Assembly (NCBI GenBank): GCA_947630755.1
Contig: CANRIU010000007.1
Span: 1 to 63,021 of the forward strand
Source of the DNA: an uncultured Oscillospiraceae bacterium
Lineage (GTDB): Bacteria; Bacillota; Clostridia; Oscillospirales; Oscillospiraceae
DNA length: 63,021 bases
Direction of reading: 5' to 3'
The notes beneath the pieces were generated by a model. The model was not told the DNA's origin. It did not search any database and worked only from the letters and a program-made list of their open reading frames with translations. Below, piece by piece: positions 7,512-16,513 of the stretch. How positions within the stretch are numbered: the stretch's first letter is position 1; each line of letters starts with the position of its first letter. Position numbers and translations under genes: made by a program.

Positions 7512-8821
7512 TTTTTCCGTCTCATCAAGCATATAAAAAATCCGTCCGTATCTGCCCTGCCGGGAAGCATCACAGCCATCCCGGGGAAATCGCCGAGAGG
7601 CTCCGGAAGGGTGAAGGGCTCCGGGGCAAAATCCTCATGCTCAGATAGAAAGCGCCCGACAACCTCCTCATTTTCCCGGGGAAGTATGGTGCAGGTGGAA
7701 TATAGAAGCGCCCCGCCGGGAGCGACATATCGGGAGGCGTTTTTGAGGATGTCAAGCTGTATATCCGGAAGCCTCAAAAGCTCCTCGGGCGGCTTCAACC
7801 GTATCTCAGGCTTTCTTCTTATGACGCCGAGCCCCGAACAGGGGACATCGGCGATAACGGCGTCGGCGCTGCCCTCAAGCTCCGGGAGGAAGCGCCTTGC
7901 GTCACCGGCACAGGCCGTGATGATGTTGATGCCCAGCCTCTCCGCCCCGCGCCTTATAAGCCCCAGCTTATTTTCGTGTATGTCGAAGGAGCGGATGGAG
8001 CCTGTATTTTTTATATTTAGGGCGGCGGCAAAGGATTTCCCGCCGGGGGCGGCGCACAGGTCAAGGACGTTCATCCCCGGCGCGAGGCCGATGCAGTCCA
8101 CAGCGAGCCGGGCCGCCGGGTCCTGAATATAAAGGTGCCCGTCAGAAAATTCCGGTATGCTCTCCAGCGCCCCGGCTCCCGTGAGGACAAGCATGTTCTC
8201 CCCCAGAAGGTGGGGAGCTGCCTCGATGCCCTGGCGGGAAAAAGCTGAAATGAGCTCCGCCGGGGTAGTTTTAAGGGTGTTCACCTGGGCGGTCAGCGGC
8301 GCGGGGGAATTGTCAGCGGCGAGGATATTCTCGCACTCCTCCACGCCGTATGTCTCAATCAGCTCACGGACAAGCCAGTTTGGGTGACTGTATAAAATGC
8401 CAAGGCTCTCAACAACATTTGCCATATCCCGGGTCGGCATGAGCTTTGGAGCTGCGCTGAGCCTTCTCAGCACGGCGTTTACAAAGCCCGCCGCGCGGGG
8501 CGCGCGGGATTTTGCCAACTCCACCCCCTCAGAAACCGCCGCGTGGGCGGGGACACGGTCGAGAAACCCGAGCTGATAGGCGGTGAGTCTCAAAATGTCC
8601 CGCACCTCAGGGCTCAGGCTGTCGGCCTTTCTGCCGGAGCAGCGCTCCAGCCGCCAGTCGAGGAGGCGGTAATTTTGCAGCACGCCGTTCACAATGTTTA
8701 CCGCCAGAGCCATATTCCGCCCCTCAAGGCCGCTGGATTTGAGGACCATATCGGGCCTCGCCCCCCGTGTCCGAAGAGCGGAGAGCGCGCCGCAGGCAGC
8801 GGCTCTGGCATTTACGGGCAT
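7508..8821 (-). CDS. rsmB: 16S rRNA m5C967 methyltransferase
   Basis: 437 residues: an N-terminal NusB-like RNA-binding domain (about 1-140) joined to a Rossmann SAM methyltransferase. The SAM-binding loop LDLCAAPGGKS, the catalytic-Cys motif DVPCSGLGVIRRKPEI and the second Cys in YSTCTILPRENEEV identify the RsmB/Sun family. The start codon follows the fmt stop within a few bases. It sits in the conserved def-fmt-rsmB-rlmN translation cluster. Confidence 0.96.
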   Translation of the reverse strand: MPVNARAAACGALSALRTRGARPDMVLKSSGLEGRNMALAVNIVNGVLQNYRLLDWRLERCSGRKADSLSPEVRDILRLTAYQLGFLDRVPAHAAVSEGVELAKSRAPRAAGFVNAVLRRLSAAPKLMPTRDMANVVESLGILYSHPNWLVRELIETYGVEECENILAADNSPAPLTAQVNTLKTTPAELISAFSRQGIEAAPHLLGENMLVLTGAGALESIPEFSDGHLYIQDPAARLAVDCIGLAPGMNVLDLCAAPGGKSFAAALNIKNTGSIRSFDIHENKLGLIRRGAERLGINIITACAGDARRFLPELEGSADAVIADVPCSGLGVIRRKPEIRLKPPEELLRLPDIQLDILKNASRYVAPGGALLYSTCTILPRENEEVVGRFLSEHEDFAPEPFTLPEPLGDFPGMAVMLPGRADTDGFFICLMRRKK

Positions 8822-9726
8822 ATGGGGTGCCCCCTGAGATAATCCGCCGCCTTCATGCGCCTGCCGCCGGGAGCCTGGAGCTCGGTCACGGTGACGCTGC
8901 CGTCGGAAACTGCGACCTCTATCCCGCCCTCCCCGGCGGAGAGCACCGTTCCGGGAGCGGCGGAGACGGGCTTTTTTGTAAAACAGGCCCTGAAAATCTT
9001 AAATCTTACGCCCGAAAGCTCCGCTGTGGCGACGGGCCAGGGGTCAAGCCCAAGTATTTTGCTGACTATCTTTTCCCCGGGGGCGTTGAAATCAAGCTCC
9101 GAAAGCTCCTTTGTCAGCGGCGGGGCGTAGGTGGCATCCGCCTCGCGCTGGGGCGTCCTTTCGACGCAGCCGGAGCCTAAGGCCCTCAGGGTATCGCACA
9201 AAAGCTCGCCGCCCAGCGGGGCAAGGCGCTCAAAAAGCTCCCCCGCCGTCTCCCCCGGGAGGATCTCCGTAGCGCGGGCGGCGATGATGTCCCCGGCGTC
9301 CATGGCCTCAGCCATGAACTGGGCTGTCACCCCGGTCTGCTTCTCGCCGTTTATCACCGCCCACTGGATAGGGGCGGCACCACGGTAACGCGGCAGGAGC
9401 GAACCGTGGATGTTGACGCAGCCCATTGGCGGAATATCGAGTATCTCCTTCGGAAGGAGCCTTCCGTAGGCCACCACGGCTATGACATCGGGCCGGGCGT
9501 CGGAAATAATCTTCGCCGCGGCGCCGTCACGGAGCTTTATCGGCTGGTAGACGGGTATGCCCCGCTCCTGCGCCAGAAGCTTCACGGGTGGCGGCGTAAG
9601 GCGCTGCTTTCTCCCCACGGGCCTGTCCGGCTGGGTGAAGACCCCGGCCACATCAAATCCGGCGTCCAGCAGAGCGCGAAGCGAGACGGCGGCGAAGTCC
9701 GGAGTGCCCATAAAAAATACTCTCAT
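8812..9726 (-). CDS. fmt: methionyl-tRNA formyltransferase
   Basis: Formylates initiator Met-tRNA using 10-formyl-tetrahydrofolate. N-terminal formyltransferase domain with the signature HGSLLPRYRGAAPIQWA (catalytic Asn in the preceding CVNIHGS), then the C-terminal OB-like domain (from about residue 205). The ATG at 9726 has GGGAG upstream inside the end of def; a GTG at 9732 is possible. It works as a pair with the adjacent deformylase, which removes the formyl group from nascent proteins. Confidence 0.96.
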   Translation of the reverse strand: MRVFFMGTPDFAAVSLRALLDAGFDVAGVFTQPDRPVGRKQRLTPPPVKLLAQERGIPVYQPIKLRDGAAAKIISDARPDVIAVVAYGRLLPKEILDIPPMGCVNIHGSLLPRYRGAAPIQWAVINGEKQTGVTAQFMAEAMDAGDIIAARATEILPGETAGELFERLAPLGGELLCDTLRALGSGCVERTPQREADATYAPPLTKELSELDFNAPGEKIVSKILGLDPWPVATAELSGVRFKIFRACFTKKPVSAAPGTVLSAGEGGIEVAVSDGSVTVTELQAPGGRRMKAADYLRGHPICP

Positions 9727-9728
9727 GC

Positions 9729-10235
9729 TCACTGCTCCCGGTTCATCTCCTCAAGCTCCTCCTGGGTGAGGAACCTCTCGGCCCTCTCGGTGAAGAGGTG
9801 CCCGTCAAGATGGTCGAGCTCGTGGCAGAAGCATCTGGCGGTGAGCCCGGTGCCCTCGGCCTCAAACCATTTTCCGAACCTGTCCTGAGCGCGGACGCGG
9901 ACGCGCTCGGGGCGCTTCACTATGCCGTAGACCCCCGGGACAGACAGGCAGCCCTCCTTCCCCTCCTGCTCGCCCTCGGTCTCGATTATCTCAGGGTTCA
10001 CAAGCTCGATGATCTGCTCCTCAGGGGACAGGTCCTCCCTGTTCGTGTCCATGACTAACACCGCCCGGCGCAGCACGCCCACCTGTGGCGCGGCGAGGCC
10101 CACGCCGTCGGCGTCAAGCAGCGTATCCCTCATATCGTCCAAAAGTACATGTAGCCTTCTGTTGAAGTCCGTGACCGGGCGGCAGTGCTTCAGGAGGATG
10201 GAGTCGCCCTCCTCACGAATATTTCTCATTGCCAT
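9729..10235 (-). CDS. def: peptide deformylase
   Basis: Metallohydrolase that removes N-formyl groups from new proteins. All three motifs are present: GVGLAAPQVG, EGCLSVPG (metal-binding Cys) and HELDHLDG (metal-binding His and catalytic Glu). 168 residues, the short form. It sits between priA and fmt. Confidence 0.97.
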   Translation of the reverse strand: MAMRNIREEGDSILLKHCRPVTDFNRRLHVLLDDMRDTLLDADGVGLAAPQVGVLRRAVLVMDTNREDLSPEEQIIELVNPEIIETEGEQEGKEGCLSVPGVYGIVKRPERVRVRAQDRFGKWFEAEGTGLTARCFCHELDHLDGHLFTERAERFLTQEELEEMNREQ

Positions 10236-10256
10236 TTAGCGTTTCTCCTTAGTGTT

Positions 10257-12485
10257 TTATTCAAGCGGGTCGGCGTCGACAAAGACGGTGAGCTTTTTGT
10301 TCTCCCTGTCGGAGCAAAAGGCTATGACCACCGCCCGGACGGTGTCCCGCACTGCTTTCGTATTCTCAAAGGTCATGGTGAGCTTGTATCGGTATCTGTT
10401 GTTCACCTTGGTAACACCCGCCGGGGCGGGGCCAAGGACCGACGCGCCGTACTCTGGCGGCAGGGCGCCGCGCAGCATACCCATAAGTCTTACGCACCCA
10501 CGGAGCACCATGCCCTCGTCAAGTCCGGTGACTGTCACGCAGAGCATATCCCTGTAAGGCGGCACGCCGCGAAGCTTGCGCATACCCATCTCGCTTGTGT
10601 AAAAGCCCATGTAGTCCTGCCGGGATGCGAGCCCCAGCACATAGTTGTCCGGGGTGAAGGTCTGGAGTATCGCCCGCCCGGCCTTCTCTCCCCTCCCGGA
10701 GCGCCCAACGACCTGGGTTATCATTGAAAAGGTCCGCTCGTGGGCGCGGAAATCTCCGGCGTAAAGAGACTGGTCGGCGGAGATAACGGCAGCCAGGGTG
10801 ACGTTTGCAAAGTCAAGGCCCTTAGTGACCATCTGAGTGCCCAGGAGTATCGGCACCCGGTCATTTTTAAATTTGTTCAGAAGCTTCTGATGGGACCCGG
10901 CCTTCGCTACTGTGTCGGTATCCATGCGGACGATCCCGACGCCGGGAAAAAGCTCCCCCAGCTCCTCCTCCAGCCTCTGGGTCCCGACGCCGACGAATTT
11001 GAGCTTCCCGCCGCAGTCCGGGCACTCCTCAGGCACGGCCTCGGACCAGCCGCAGTAGTGGCACCGAAGGCGCTTTCCCACGGAGTGGTAGGTCATGGAG
11101 ACAGAGCAGTTTTTGCACCTGAAGGTGTAACCGCACTCACCGCACATCACAAGTCCCGACGCCCCCCGGCGGTTTAGAAAGAGTATGGACTGCTCGCCGT
11201 TCTCAAGGTTCTTCTCAAGCTCCTCGCGGAGCACGCTGCTGACGGAGCTGCCGTTGCCGGATTTAAGCTCCGAACGCATATCCACGACAATGACCTCGGG
11301 AAGCGGCTGTGAGTTGTAGCGGTTATTAATAGTGAAAAGCTTATATTTCCCCGTCTCGGCGGCGTACATGCTCTCAACACTGGGAGTGGCGGAGCCGAGC
11401 ACAAGGACGGCGTTTGAGTGGACACACCTGTATTTCGCGACCTCCCGGGCATGATACCTAGGGGCGTTTTCCGATTTGTATGTGTGCTCCTGCTCCTCAT
11501 CGATTACGATGAGGCCCAGGTCCTCCAGCGGCGCGAACACCGCGGAGCGGGTGCCGATGACCACCTTTACGTCCCCCCGGCGTATGCGCTTCCACTCGTC
11601 ATACCTCTCCCCCATGGTGAGGGATGAGTGCAGTACGGCGATGTCCTCACCGAACCGGGAGGAGAATATGTCCATAAGCTGCGGCGTCAGGGCTATCTCC
11701 GGGACCATCACAAGGGCAGTCCTGCCGCGGGACAGCGCCTCCTCGCACAGCTTAATATATACGCTTGTCTTGCCGCTGCCTGTCACGCCGTAAAGGAGCG
11801 CCGCCGCGGCCTTCCCGGAGTCCATCAGCTCCCTTATGCCGTCGAAGGCCGTCTGCTGCTCCCCAGTCAGGGTGATGGGGCTTGCCTGCTGCCCCGGGGA
11901 GAACAGGGGGCGGCGGTAGACCTCACGGCTCTCGACCCGGATCATCCCCTGCTTTTCAAGGGCCTTGAACACCTGAGCTCCGGCATCGGTGAAGGCGGAA
12001 ATGTCGCTGAGCGCCGCCTCGCCCACCTCACACAGAAGCTCCAGCACCTGGCACTGCCTCGGCGCGCTCATCCTCCGGGTCTTGACTGTCTCCAAAGCCT
12101 CCTCGGAGGAGACGGCGAGGGAGACAAATTTCTGGACCTTGTCCCCCACCCGCTGGCGGTCGCCGGAGTACCACATCCCGGCGGGGAGCATCACCCGGGC
12201 CGCCTCATACAATGTGCAGAAAAACCTCTCCCTCATCCAGAGGGCGAGCTTCAGCTGGTCCCGGGTAAAAACGGGCTCCTGGTCAAGTACGGACTCCACA
12301 CATTTGAGCTCCGTCCGAACAGATTCCTCCGTCAGCGCGAGGACTATTCCCTCGCTGCGCTTGTTTCCCCGCCCGAAGGGGACGGATACGCGCACCCCCG
12401 GGACGACCCTGCCGCAAAGCTCCTCCGGGATGAGGTAGGAATAGGGCCTGTCAATGGAATAAACTGCTGCGGAAACCGCGATCAT
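10257..12485 (-). CDS. priA: primosomal protein N' (replication restart helicase)
   Basis: DEAD-type helicase that rebuilds replication forks away from the origin. It has an N-terminal DNA-binding domain, Walker A GVTGSGKTSVY, Walker B variant DEEQEHTYK, motif GSATPSVES, a zinc region of paired Cys motifs (CGECGYTFRC, CKNC, CHYCGW, CPDCGG) and C-terminal helicase motifs including TQMVTKGLDF and QVVGRSGRG. The ATG at 12485 (MIAVSAAVYSIDRPY) matches the family start; the longer frame begins with TTG at 12503. 742 residues is normal. Confidence 0.96.
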   Translation of the reverse strand: MIAVSAAVYSIDRPYSYLIPEELCGRVVPGVRVSVPFGRGNKRSEGIVLALTEESVRTELKCVESVLDQEPVFTRDQLKLALWMRERFFCTLYEAARVMLPAGMWYSGDRQRVGDKVQKFVSLAVSSEEALETVKTRRMSAPRQCQVLELLCEVGEAALSDISAFTDAGAQVFKALEKQGMIRVESREVYRRPLFSPGQQASPITLTGEQQTAFDGIRELMDSGKAAAALLYGVTGSGKTSVYIKLCEEALSRGRTALVMVPEIALTPQLMDIFSSRFGEDIAVLHSSLTMGERYDEWKRIRRGDVKVVIGTRSAVFAPLEDLGLIVIDEEQEHTYKSENAPRYHAREVAKYRCVHSNAVLVLGSATPSVESMYAAETGKYKLFTINNRYNSQPLPEVIVVDMRSELKSGNGSSVSSVLREELEKNLENGEQSILFLNRRGASGLVMCGECGYTFRCKNCSVSMTYHSVGKRLRCHYCGWSEAVPEECPDCGGKLKFVGVGTQRLEEELGELFPGVGIVRMDTDTVAKAGSHQKLLNKFKNDRVPILLGTQMVTKGLDFANVTLAAVISADQSLYAGDFRAHERTFSMITQVVGRSGRGEKAGRAILQTFTPDNYVLGLASRQDYMGFYTSEMGMRKLRGVPPYRDMLCVTVTGLDEGMVLRGCVRLMGMLRGALPPEYGASVLGPAPAGVTKVNNRYRYKLTMTFENTKAVRDTVRAVVIAFCSDRENKKLTVFVDADPLE

Positions 12486-12534
12486 GGCGATATTCCTGCT
12501 CAATTAAGCCCCCCCTCTCGCCAAACGCGGGGGC

Positions 12535-12729
12535 TCACAGCTCCGCCGTAAGCTTTCCCTCGGCTATCTCGTTGATGGCCATGGAGACGGGCTTTTCATT
12601 GAGATGGATAGAGTGTTCCTCCGCGTCGGCGGAGATCTCCCTTGCCCTCTTGGCGATAACGTTCACAAGAAGGTAACGGCTGTTGCTGACGTTCTTAAGA
12701 AGGTCAGGCATTGTGGGATAGAGCATCAT
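12535..12729 (-). CDS. rpoZ: RNA polymerase omega subunit
   Basis: 64 residues. It contains the conserved SRYLLVNVIAKRAREI helix and the C-terminal NEIAEGKL, typical of short Firmicutes omega. It helps RNA polymerase assembly. Gene order gmk-rpoZ-priA is the standard one. GGAAG lies about 11 nt before the ATG; the second Met (12726) is an alternative start. Confidence 0.93.
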   Translation of the reverse strand: MMLYPTMPDLLKNVSNSRYLLVNVIAKRAREISADAEEHSIHLNEKPVSMAINEIAEGKLTAEL

Positions 12730-12760
12730 AGCTGATATTTCTTCCTTTCCAAGCTGCGCT

Positions 12761-13318
12761 TTACGCGCTTTTTATTATATTCAAAAGCTCCCCGGCGGCG
12801 CGGAGGTAGTCGTCGTTGACCACCACATGGTCATATTTTTCCGCCTCGCGGAGCTCTGCTTTCGCTGTCTCAAGTCTGAGGGCGATTTTCTCCTCGCTGT
12901 CCGTGCCGCGCCCGCGAAGCCGCCGCTCCAGCTCCTCAAGGCTCGGCGGGGCTATGAAAACGGACACCGCCTCCGGCATACGCGCCTTGACCTGCCGGGC
13001 GCCCTGGACCTCAATATCCATGACCACGTCTACGCCCTCGTCAAGCTTCTCCTCCACAGGCGCGCGGGGCGTACCGTAGGAGCACCTGGCGTAGCGGGCG
13101 TGCTCAAGAAACTCGTCCGCCTCCACCATGGAGTCAAACCGCTCCTCGGTGATGAAGAAGTACTCCACGCCGTCGGTCTCGCCCGGGCGGGGCGAGCGCG
13201 TGGTTGCGGAGACTGAGAAGTACATCCCCGGCCTTGCCTTGAAAACCTCCTTAAGGACGGTGCTCTTTCCGGAGCCGGAGGGTCCGGATACTATAAAGAC
13301 GTGACCTCTATCACTCAT
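12761..13318 (-). CDS. gmk: guanylate kinase
   Basis: Phosphorylates GMP to GDP with ATP. P-loop [13 protein letters not shown]-binding [19 protein letters not shown], and the later [11 protein letters not shown] are clear. The ATG at 13318 has GGAGG 8 nt upstream within the end of remA and overlaps the remA stop; TTG at 13324 would be an inferior start. 185 residues, normal size. Confidence 0.96.
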   Translation of the reverse strand: MSDRGHVFIVSGPSGSGKSTVLKEVFKARPGMYFSVSATTRSPRPGETDGVEYFFITEERFDSMVEADEFLEHARYARCSYGTPRAPVEEKLDEGVDVVMDIEVQGARQVKARMPEAVSVFIAPPSLEELERRLRGRGTDSEEKIALRLETAKAELREAEKYDHVVVNDDYLRAAGELLNIIKSA

Positions 13319-13589
13319 TTTCAAGCTCCTCCTCGGCCTCGTCCTCCCTGTCGGCCTTCCCGGTCATGCGCCCGGAGACGGTCTCCGGCTGGAGGGCTGA
13401 CAGCACCACATGACCGCTGTCGCAGACTATCACGGCCTTAGTCTTGCGCCCGTAGGTGGCGTCGATGAGCGCGCCGCGCTCCCGGGCGTCGGTGATAATG
13501 CGTTTTATCGGCGCGGAATCAGGGCTCACCACGGCGATTATCCTCGCCACAGAGACCATGTTCCCGAACCCTATGTTGACAAGCCTCAT
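13311..13589 (-). CDS. remA: RemA family (DUF370) DNA-binding regulator
   Basis: 92 residues with the DUF370 signature [32 protein letters not shown]. In Bacillus subtilis RemA activates biofilm matrix and osmoprotection genes, binding DNA as a ring-shaped oligomer. Linkage to yicC and gmk is universal in Firmicutes. This copy has an acidic C-terminal extension of about 20 residues ending EELENE, whose codons carry the gmk ribosome-binding site. Confidence 0.94.
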   Translation of the reverse strand: MRLVNIGFGNMVSVARIIAVVSPDSAPIKRIITDARERGALIDATYGRKTKAVIVCDSGHVVLSALQPETVSGRMTGKADREDEAEEELENE

Positions 13590-13594
13590 ATTAT

Positions 13595-14473
13595 TTACTC
13601 CACATTCTGGATCTGCTCCCGGATCTTCTCTATCTCCGCCTTCAGGTCAACAACGATGCGTGCCATTGCAAGGTCGTTGCCCTTGGAGCCTATGGTGTTC
13701 GCCTCACGGTTGAACTCCTGAACGAGGAAGTCCAGCTTTCTGCCCACGGGCTCGGAGCTCTTCAGCATATCTCTGAGCTGTGAGACGTGGCTTCTCAGCC
13801 TCACCGTCTCCTCCGCCACGGCGACCTTGTCCGCGAAGATCGCGGCCTCGGTCAAAAGCCTGCCCTCGTCAACACTTATGCCCTCCAGCGTCTCGCGAAG
13901 GCGCGCCTCAAGCTTTTCGCGGTACTCCGCCACGCTCTGCGGCGAGCGCTCCTCCGCAAGCCCAACAAGGCGCTCCACTTCGTCGGCGCGGGAGGATATG
14001 TCCTCATAGAGCTTCTCGCCCTCGCGCACGCGCATGGAGTCAAAGTCCCTGAGGGCGCTGTCAAGTATGAGCTCTATGTCCTCGCCAAGCTTCTTTATGT
14101 CAGTCTCGGCCTTTGTGACGGCGAGAACGTCCTGCATTTTGGCAAGGGAACAGGCCGTGATGTCGTTCTCTATCCCGTAGCGCCCGGCAAGAGCTGTCAG
14201 CGCCGCCATGTATGCGTCAGCCACCGGCTCGTTCACAGCTATTACCACGTCGTCGGCGCGGGAGGCGTCGATGGTGATGTATACGTCCACCTTTCCCCGG
14301 GAGATGCTCCGCTGGACCCGGGCCTTAATGGCGTCCTCAAGGCAGGTGTAAACCCTTGGGATGCGCACGGAGCAGTCGAGGTATCTGTTGTTGACGCTCC
14401 TGAGCTCCACGGTTATGTCCAGCTTATCTGAGGAGCCCTTTGCCATACCGTAGCCGGTCATGCTCTTTATCAT
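13595..14473 (-). CDS. yicC: YicC/YloC family endoribonuclease
   Basis: 292 residues beginning [13 protein letters not shown], the family signature, and ending [17 protein letters not shown] with the conserved [15 protein letters not shown] just before. Members are ring-forming endoribonucleases implicated in RNA turnover. First gene of the canonical yicC-remA-gmk-rpoZ-priA run; the stop is 5 bp from the remA start. Confidence 0.95.
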   Translation of the reverse strand: MIKSMTGYGMAKGSSDKLDITVELRSVNNRYLDCSVRIPRVYTCLEDAIKARVQRSISRGKVDVYITIDASRADDVVIAVNEPVADAYMAALTALAGRYGIENDITACSLAKMQDVLAVTKAETDIKKLGEDIELILDSALRDFDSMRVREGEKLYEDISSRADEVERLVGLAEERSPQSVAEYREKLEARLRETLEGISVDEGRLLTEAAIFADKVAVAEETVRLRSHVSQLRDMLKSSEPVGRKLDFLVQEFNREANTIGSKGNDLAMARIVVDLKAEIEKIREQIQNVE

Positions 14474-14485
14474 ATGTTTACCGCC

Positions 14486-14998
14486 TCATTTATTTATTTT
14501 GGGGTGTATAACGGATGTGTAAAAAACTATTGCCCTTGTGACTGCTATGTCAAAAATTATGAACACCACGTTTCCCAGAAGGTAGAGCACCGGGATGAGC
14601 TTTCCTGTCCAGGAGATGCCGAAAAACGTGACGCGGATAAAAAGAATACAAAGTGTAAGACCGAGATTGAAAAACACGATCTTCGGGATCAGGTTCAAGG
14701 GCCACTTGAGCTTCTCCGACAGGGCCTTCACCACGGGGTATGGGCCGAAAAATACGACATAGAGTATCTTCAGCGTCTCTGACGGTACCAGCAGCAGGCC
14801 AAGTATCGCCGTCGCCGCGGCGACCAGGGCGCCGCCCACAACTCCAAGCTCCACCACCGCCGCCACGCCGAAGAGGCTCGCTATCCCGAGAAAGCCCAGC
14901 TGCCCCGTGGGCAGGACGGATCCCAAAAGCATAAACACCGTTGAAAAGGCGGTGAGCACCGCCGCCACGGCTGTCTTACGAGCTTTTTTGTTTCTCAT
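14486..14998 (-). CDS. multi-pass membrane protein, unrecognised
   Basis: 170 residues, mostly hydrophobic, with about five predicted helices (near 10-30, 37-70, 75-90, 105-128 and 133-160) and a basic start MRNKKARKT. The size and layout resemble ECF-transporter S components or DUF2232-like proteins, but no diagnostic motif is visible and I do not assign a substrate. It begins 4 bp after the DnaJ-domain gene stop and ends 12 bp before yicC, so it probably belongs to the same transcript as one or both. Confidence 0.7.
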   Translation of the reverse strand: MRNKKARKTAVAAVLTAFSTVFMLLGSVLPTGQLGFLGIASLFGVAAVVELGVVGGALVAAATAILGLLLVPSETLKILYVVFFGPYPVVKALSEKLKWPLNLIPKIVFFNLGLTLCILFIRVTFFGISWTGKLIPVLYLLGNVVFIIFDIAVTRAIVFYTSVIHPKINK

Positions 14999-15002
14999 GA
15001 TC

Positions 15003-15605
15003 TCAACGGCAGCCTCCGCACATCATATTGGCGCACATCATCGCCGTACACATATCGCACATATCAAATCCGCCCGCCGCCGGAGGGCCGTAGCCTGTCT
15101 GGCGGTATGGGCTGCTGGTGGACGAGACGGCACTCAGCGCCTGGCGGTACTCCCCGTTATACGGGTCCATGCTCACCGCCCGCTGGAAAAATGACCTTGC
15201 GTCGTCCAGCCAGCCCTTCTGGTAGGAGACCATGCCGTTTAAGAAGTACCACTCCGCGTCGCGGTTCGGACACTCCTCCAAAAGCCTCTCGGCGTACTGG
15301 AGATTGCCTGACTGTATCGCCTGGCGTATCTGCCCGTAGCTGGACCCGTCCTGATACCCCCCTCCGGAGTACCCGGAATAGCCCCCGGAGCCTCTCGAGG
15401 AGCTTCCGGAGCCGCCGCGGCGTGATTTGGTGATGATGTCGTAAGCCTCGTTGATCTCCTTCATCTTCTCCTGGGCCAGGTCCGCAAGGGGGTTGTCAAC
15501 GTAGTTGTCCGGATGGTATTTCTTCGCCAGGTCCCTGTACGCCTTTTTTACCTCCTCATCGGAGGCATTCGGGCTCACTCCAAGAACTTTGTAAGGGTCG
15601 CTCAT
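15003..15605 (-). CDS. DnaJ-domain protein with TPR-like region and Cys-rich tail
   Basis: 200 residues. The J domain (1-65) carries the HPD motif in KKYHPDNY and should stimulate an Hsp70 ATPase. A Gly/Ser/Tyr-rich linker follows, then two helical repeats of TPR type ([20 protein letters not shown], then a second). The C-terminus is a Cys-rich tail ([17 protein letters not shown]) that could bind metal or membranes. The start overlaps the DUF5685 stop as ATGA. It lacks the zinc finger of true DnaJ, so it is a specialised J-protein. Confidence 0.88.
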   Translation of the reverse strand: MSDPYKVLGVSPNASDEEVKKAYRDLAKKYHPDNYVDNPLADLAQEKMKEINEAYDIITKSRRGGSGSSSRGSGGYSGYSGGGYQDGSSYGQIRQAIQSGNLQYAERLLEECPNRDAEWYFLNGMVSYQKGWLDDARSFFQRAVSMDPYNGEYRQALSAVSSTSSPYRQTGYGPPAAGGFDMCDMCTAMMCANMMCGGCR

Positions 15606-16513
15606 GCTTCACTCTCCCCTCCGCCCGGGCGGACCGGGCTCTTTGGAAGTCCACGCATCACCGTCTTGTATGTGCCGTCAAGGACGGCGCGTATCATGTC
15701 GGGTATGCCGAGGTACAAAATATTTTCCGTAACAGGCGTCCAGTAGCTCCGGGGCATCAGATCAAAGGCCGCCGCGGCGAGTCTCGCCGAGCCCATGAGC
15801 GTCTCCAGAAGCTCCTCCTTCTGCTCGTCGGAAAGCCTGTCCGAGTCAAGAGAATACCTGGACGCCACGGGGTTGTAGCTGCCGCTTTTTCTGTCGTCGC
15901 CGAGGTCGTAGACGGCGTCGGCGATGTAGATGATCCTCCCCACATGGTAGAGGACCTGCTCCAGCGCCCTGCGGGAGCTCTCCTCCGCGGCGCCGGACGC
16001 CGACGCAAGGAGCGACGCGAACCTGTCCGCCGTCTTGTCAAGGCTTTGAGAGTTTTCCGCCTCGAGCTTTGACAGCTCGCCGAGCCTTTCGCGTACGGAC
16101 GCATCAAACCCGGGGTGCCTCTCACCCGCGCGCTTATAAGCCCTTCGCATAAGGGCAGCTAAGGCCTTTCCCGGGAGCTTTCCAAGCCCTCTTGCGTCGG
16201 TGGCTGAATCCCGCGCTTTCCAGTAGGCGAGGATGACGCTGTATCCCGCTGCGGTGGTCAGAGGAGCACAGCTCCGGCAGACGCACCTTTTTCGGCAAAA
16301 GCCCGGGACACACCTGCGCATCTCATAGCCGCAGTCCTCCCTCTCTCCCCACAGGAGCATGGCGAGGAATACAAAATCATAGTTAAGTATAGCCTGCCCG
16401 GCAAGTCCGTATTCCCGCCCCAGCTCATGGCAGAGTCCGCAGTATGCCGCCCGAAAGCGCTCCAGCTCCCGGACCTTGAGCTCCGGAACAAGGGGCCTCA
16501 CAAATCCGAACAT
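15602..16513 (-). CDS. DUF5685 family protein
   Basis: 303 residues. The N-terminus [32 protein letters not shown] and the Cys clusters CGLC and [10 protein letters not shown] match the DUF5685 family, common in Clostridia and of unknown function. The rest is alpha-helical, with several His, Cys and Asp positions ([13 protein letters not shown]). The Cys pairs suggest metal binding. It is coupled to the J-protein downstream by a 4-bp overlap, and its start meets the cdaR stop at 16513. Confidence 0.85.
   Translation of the reverse strand: MFGFVRPLVPELKVRELERFRAAYCGLCHELGREYGLAGQAILNYDFVFLAMLLWGEREDCGYEMRRCVPGFCRKRCVCRSCAPLTTAAGYSVILAYWKARDSATDARGLGKLPGKALAALMRRAYKRAGERHPGFDASVRERLGELSKLEAENSQSLDKTADRFASLLASASGAAEESSRRALEQVLYHVGRIIYIADAVYDLGDDRKSGSYNPVASRYSLDSDRLSDEQKEELLETLMGSARLAAAAFDLMPRSYWTPVTENILYLGIPDMIRAVLDGTYKTVMRGLPKSPVRPGGGESEA

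Noticed and set aside
11628-12551. 307-codon plus-strand open frame
   Set aside because: Antisense shadow of priA with low-complexity translation.
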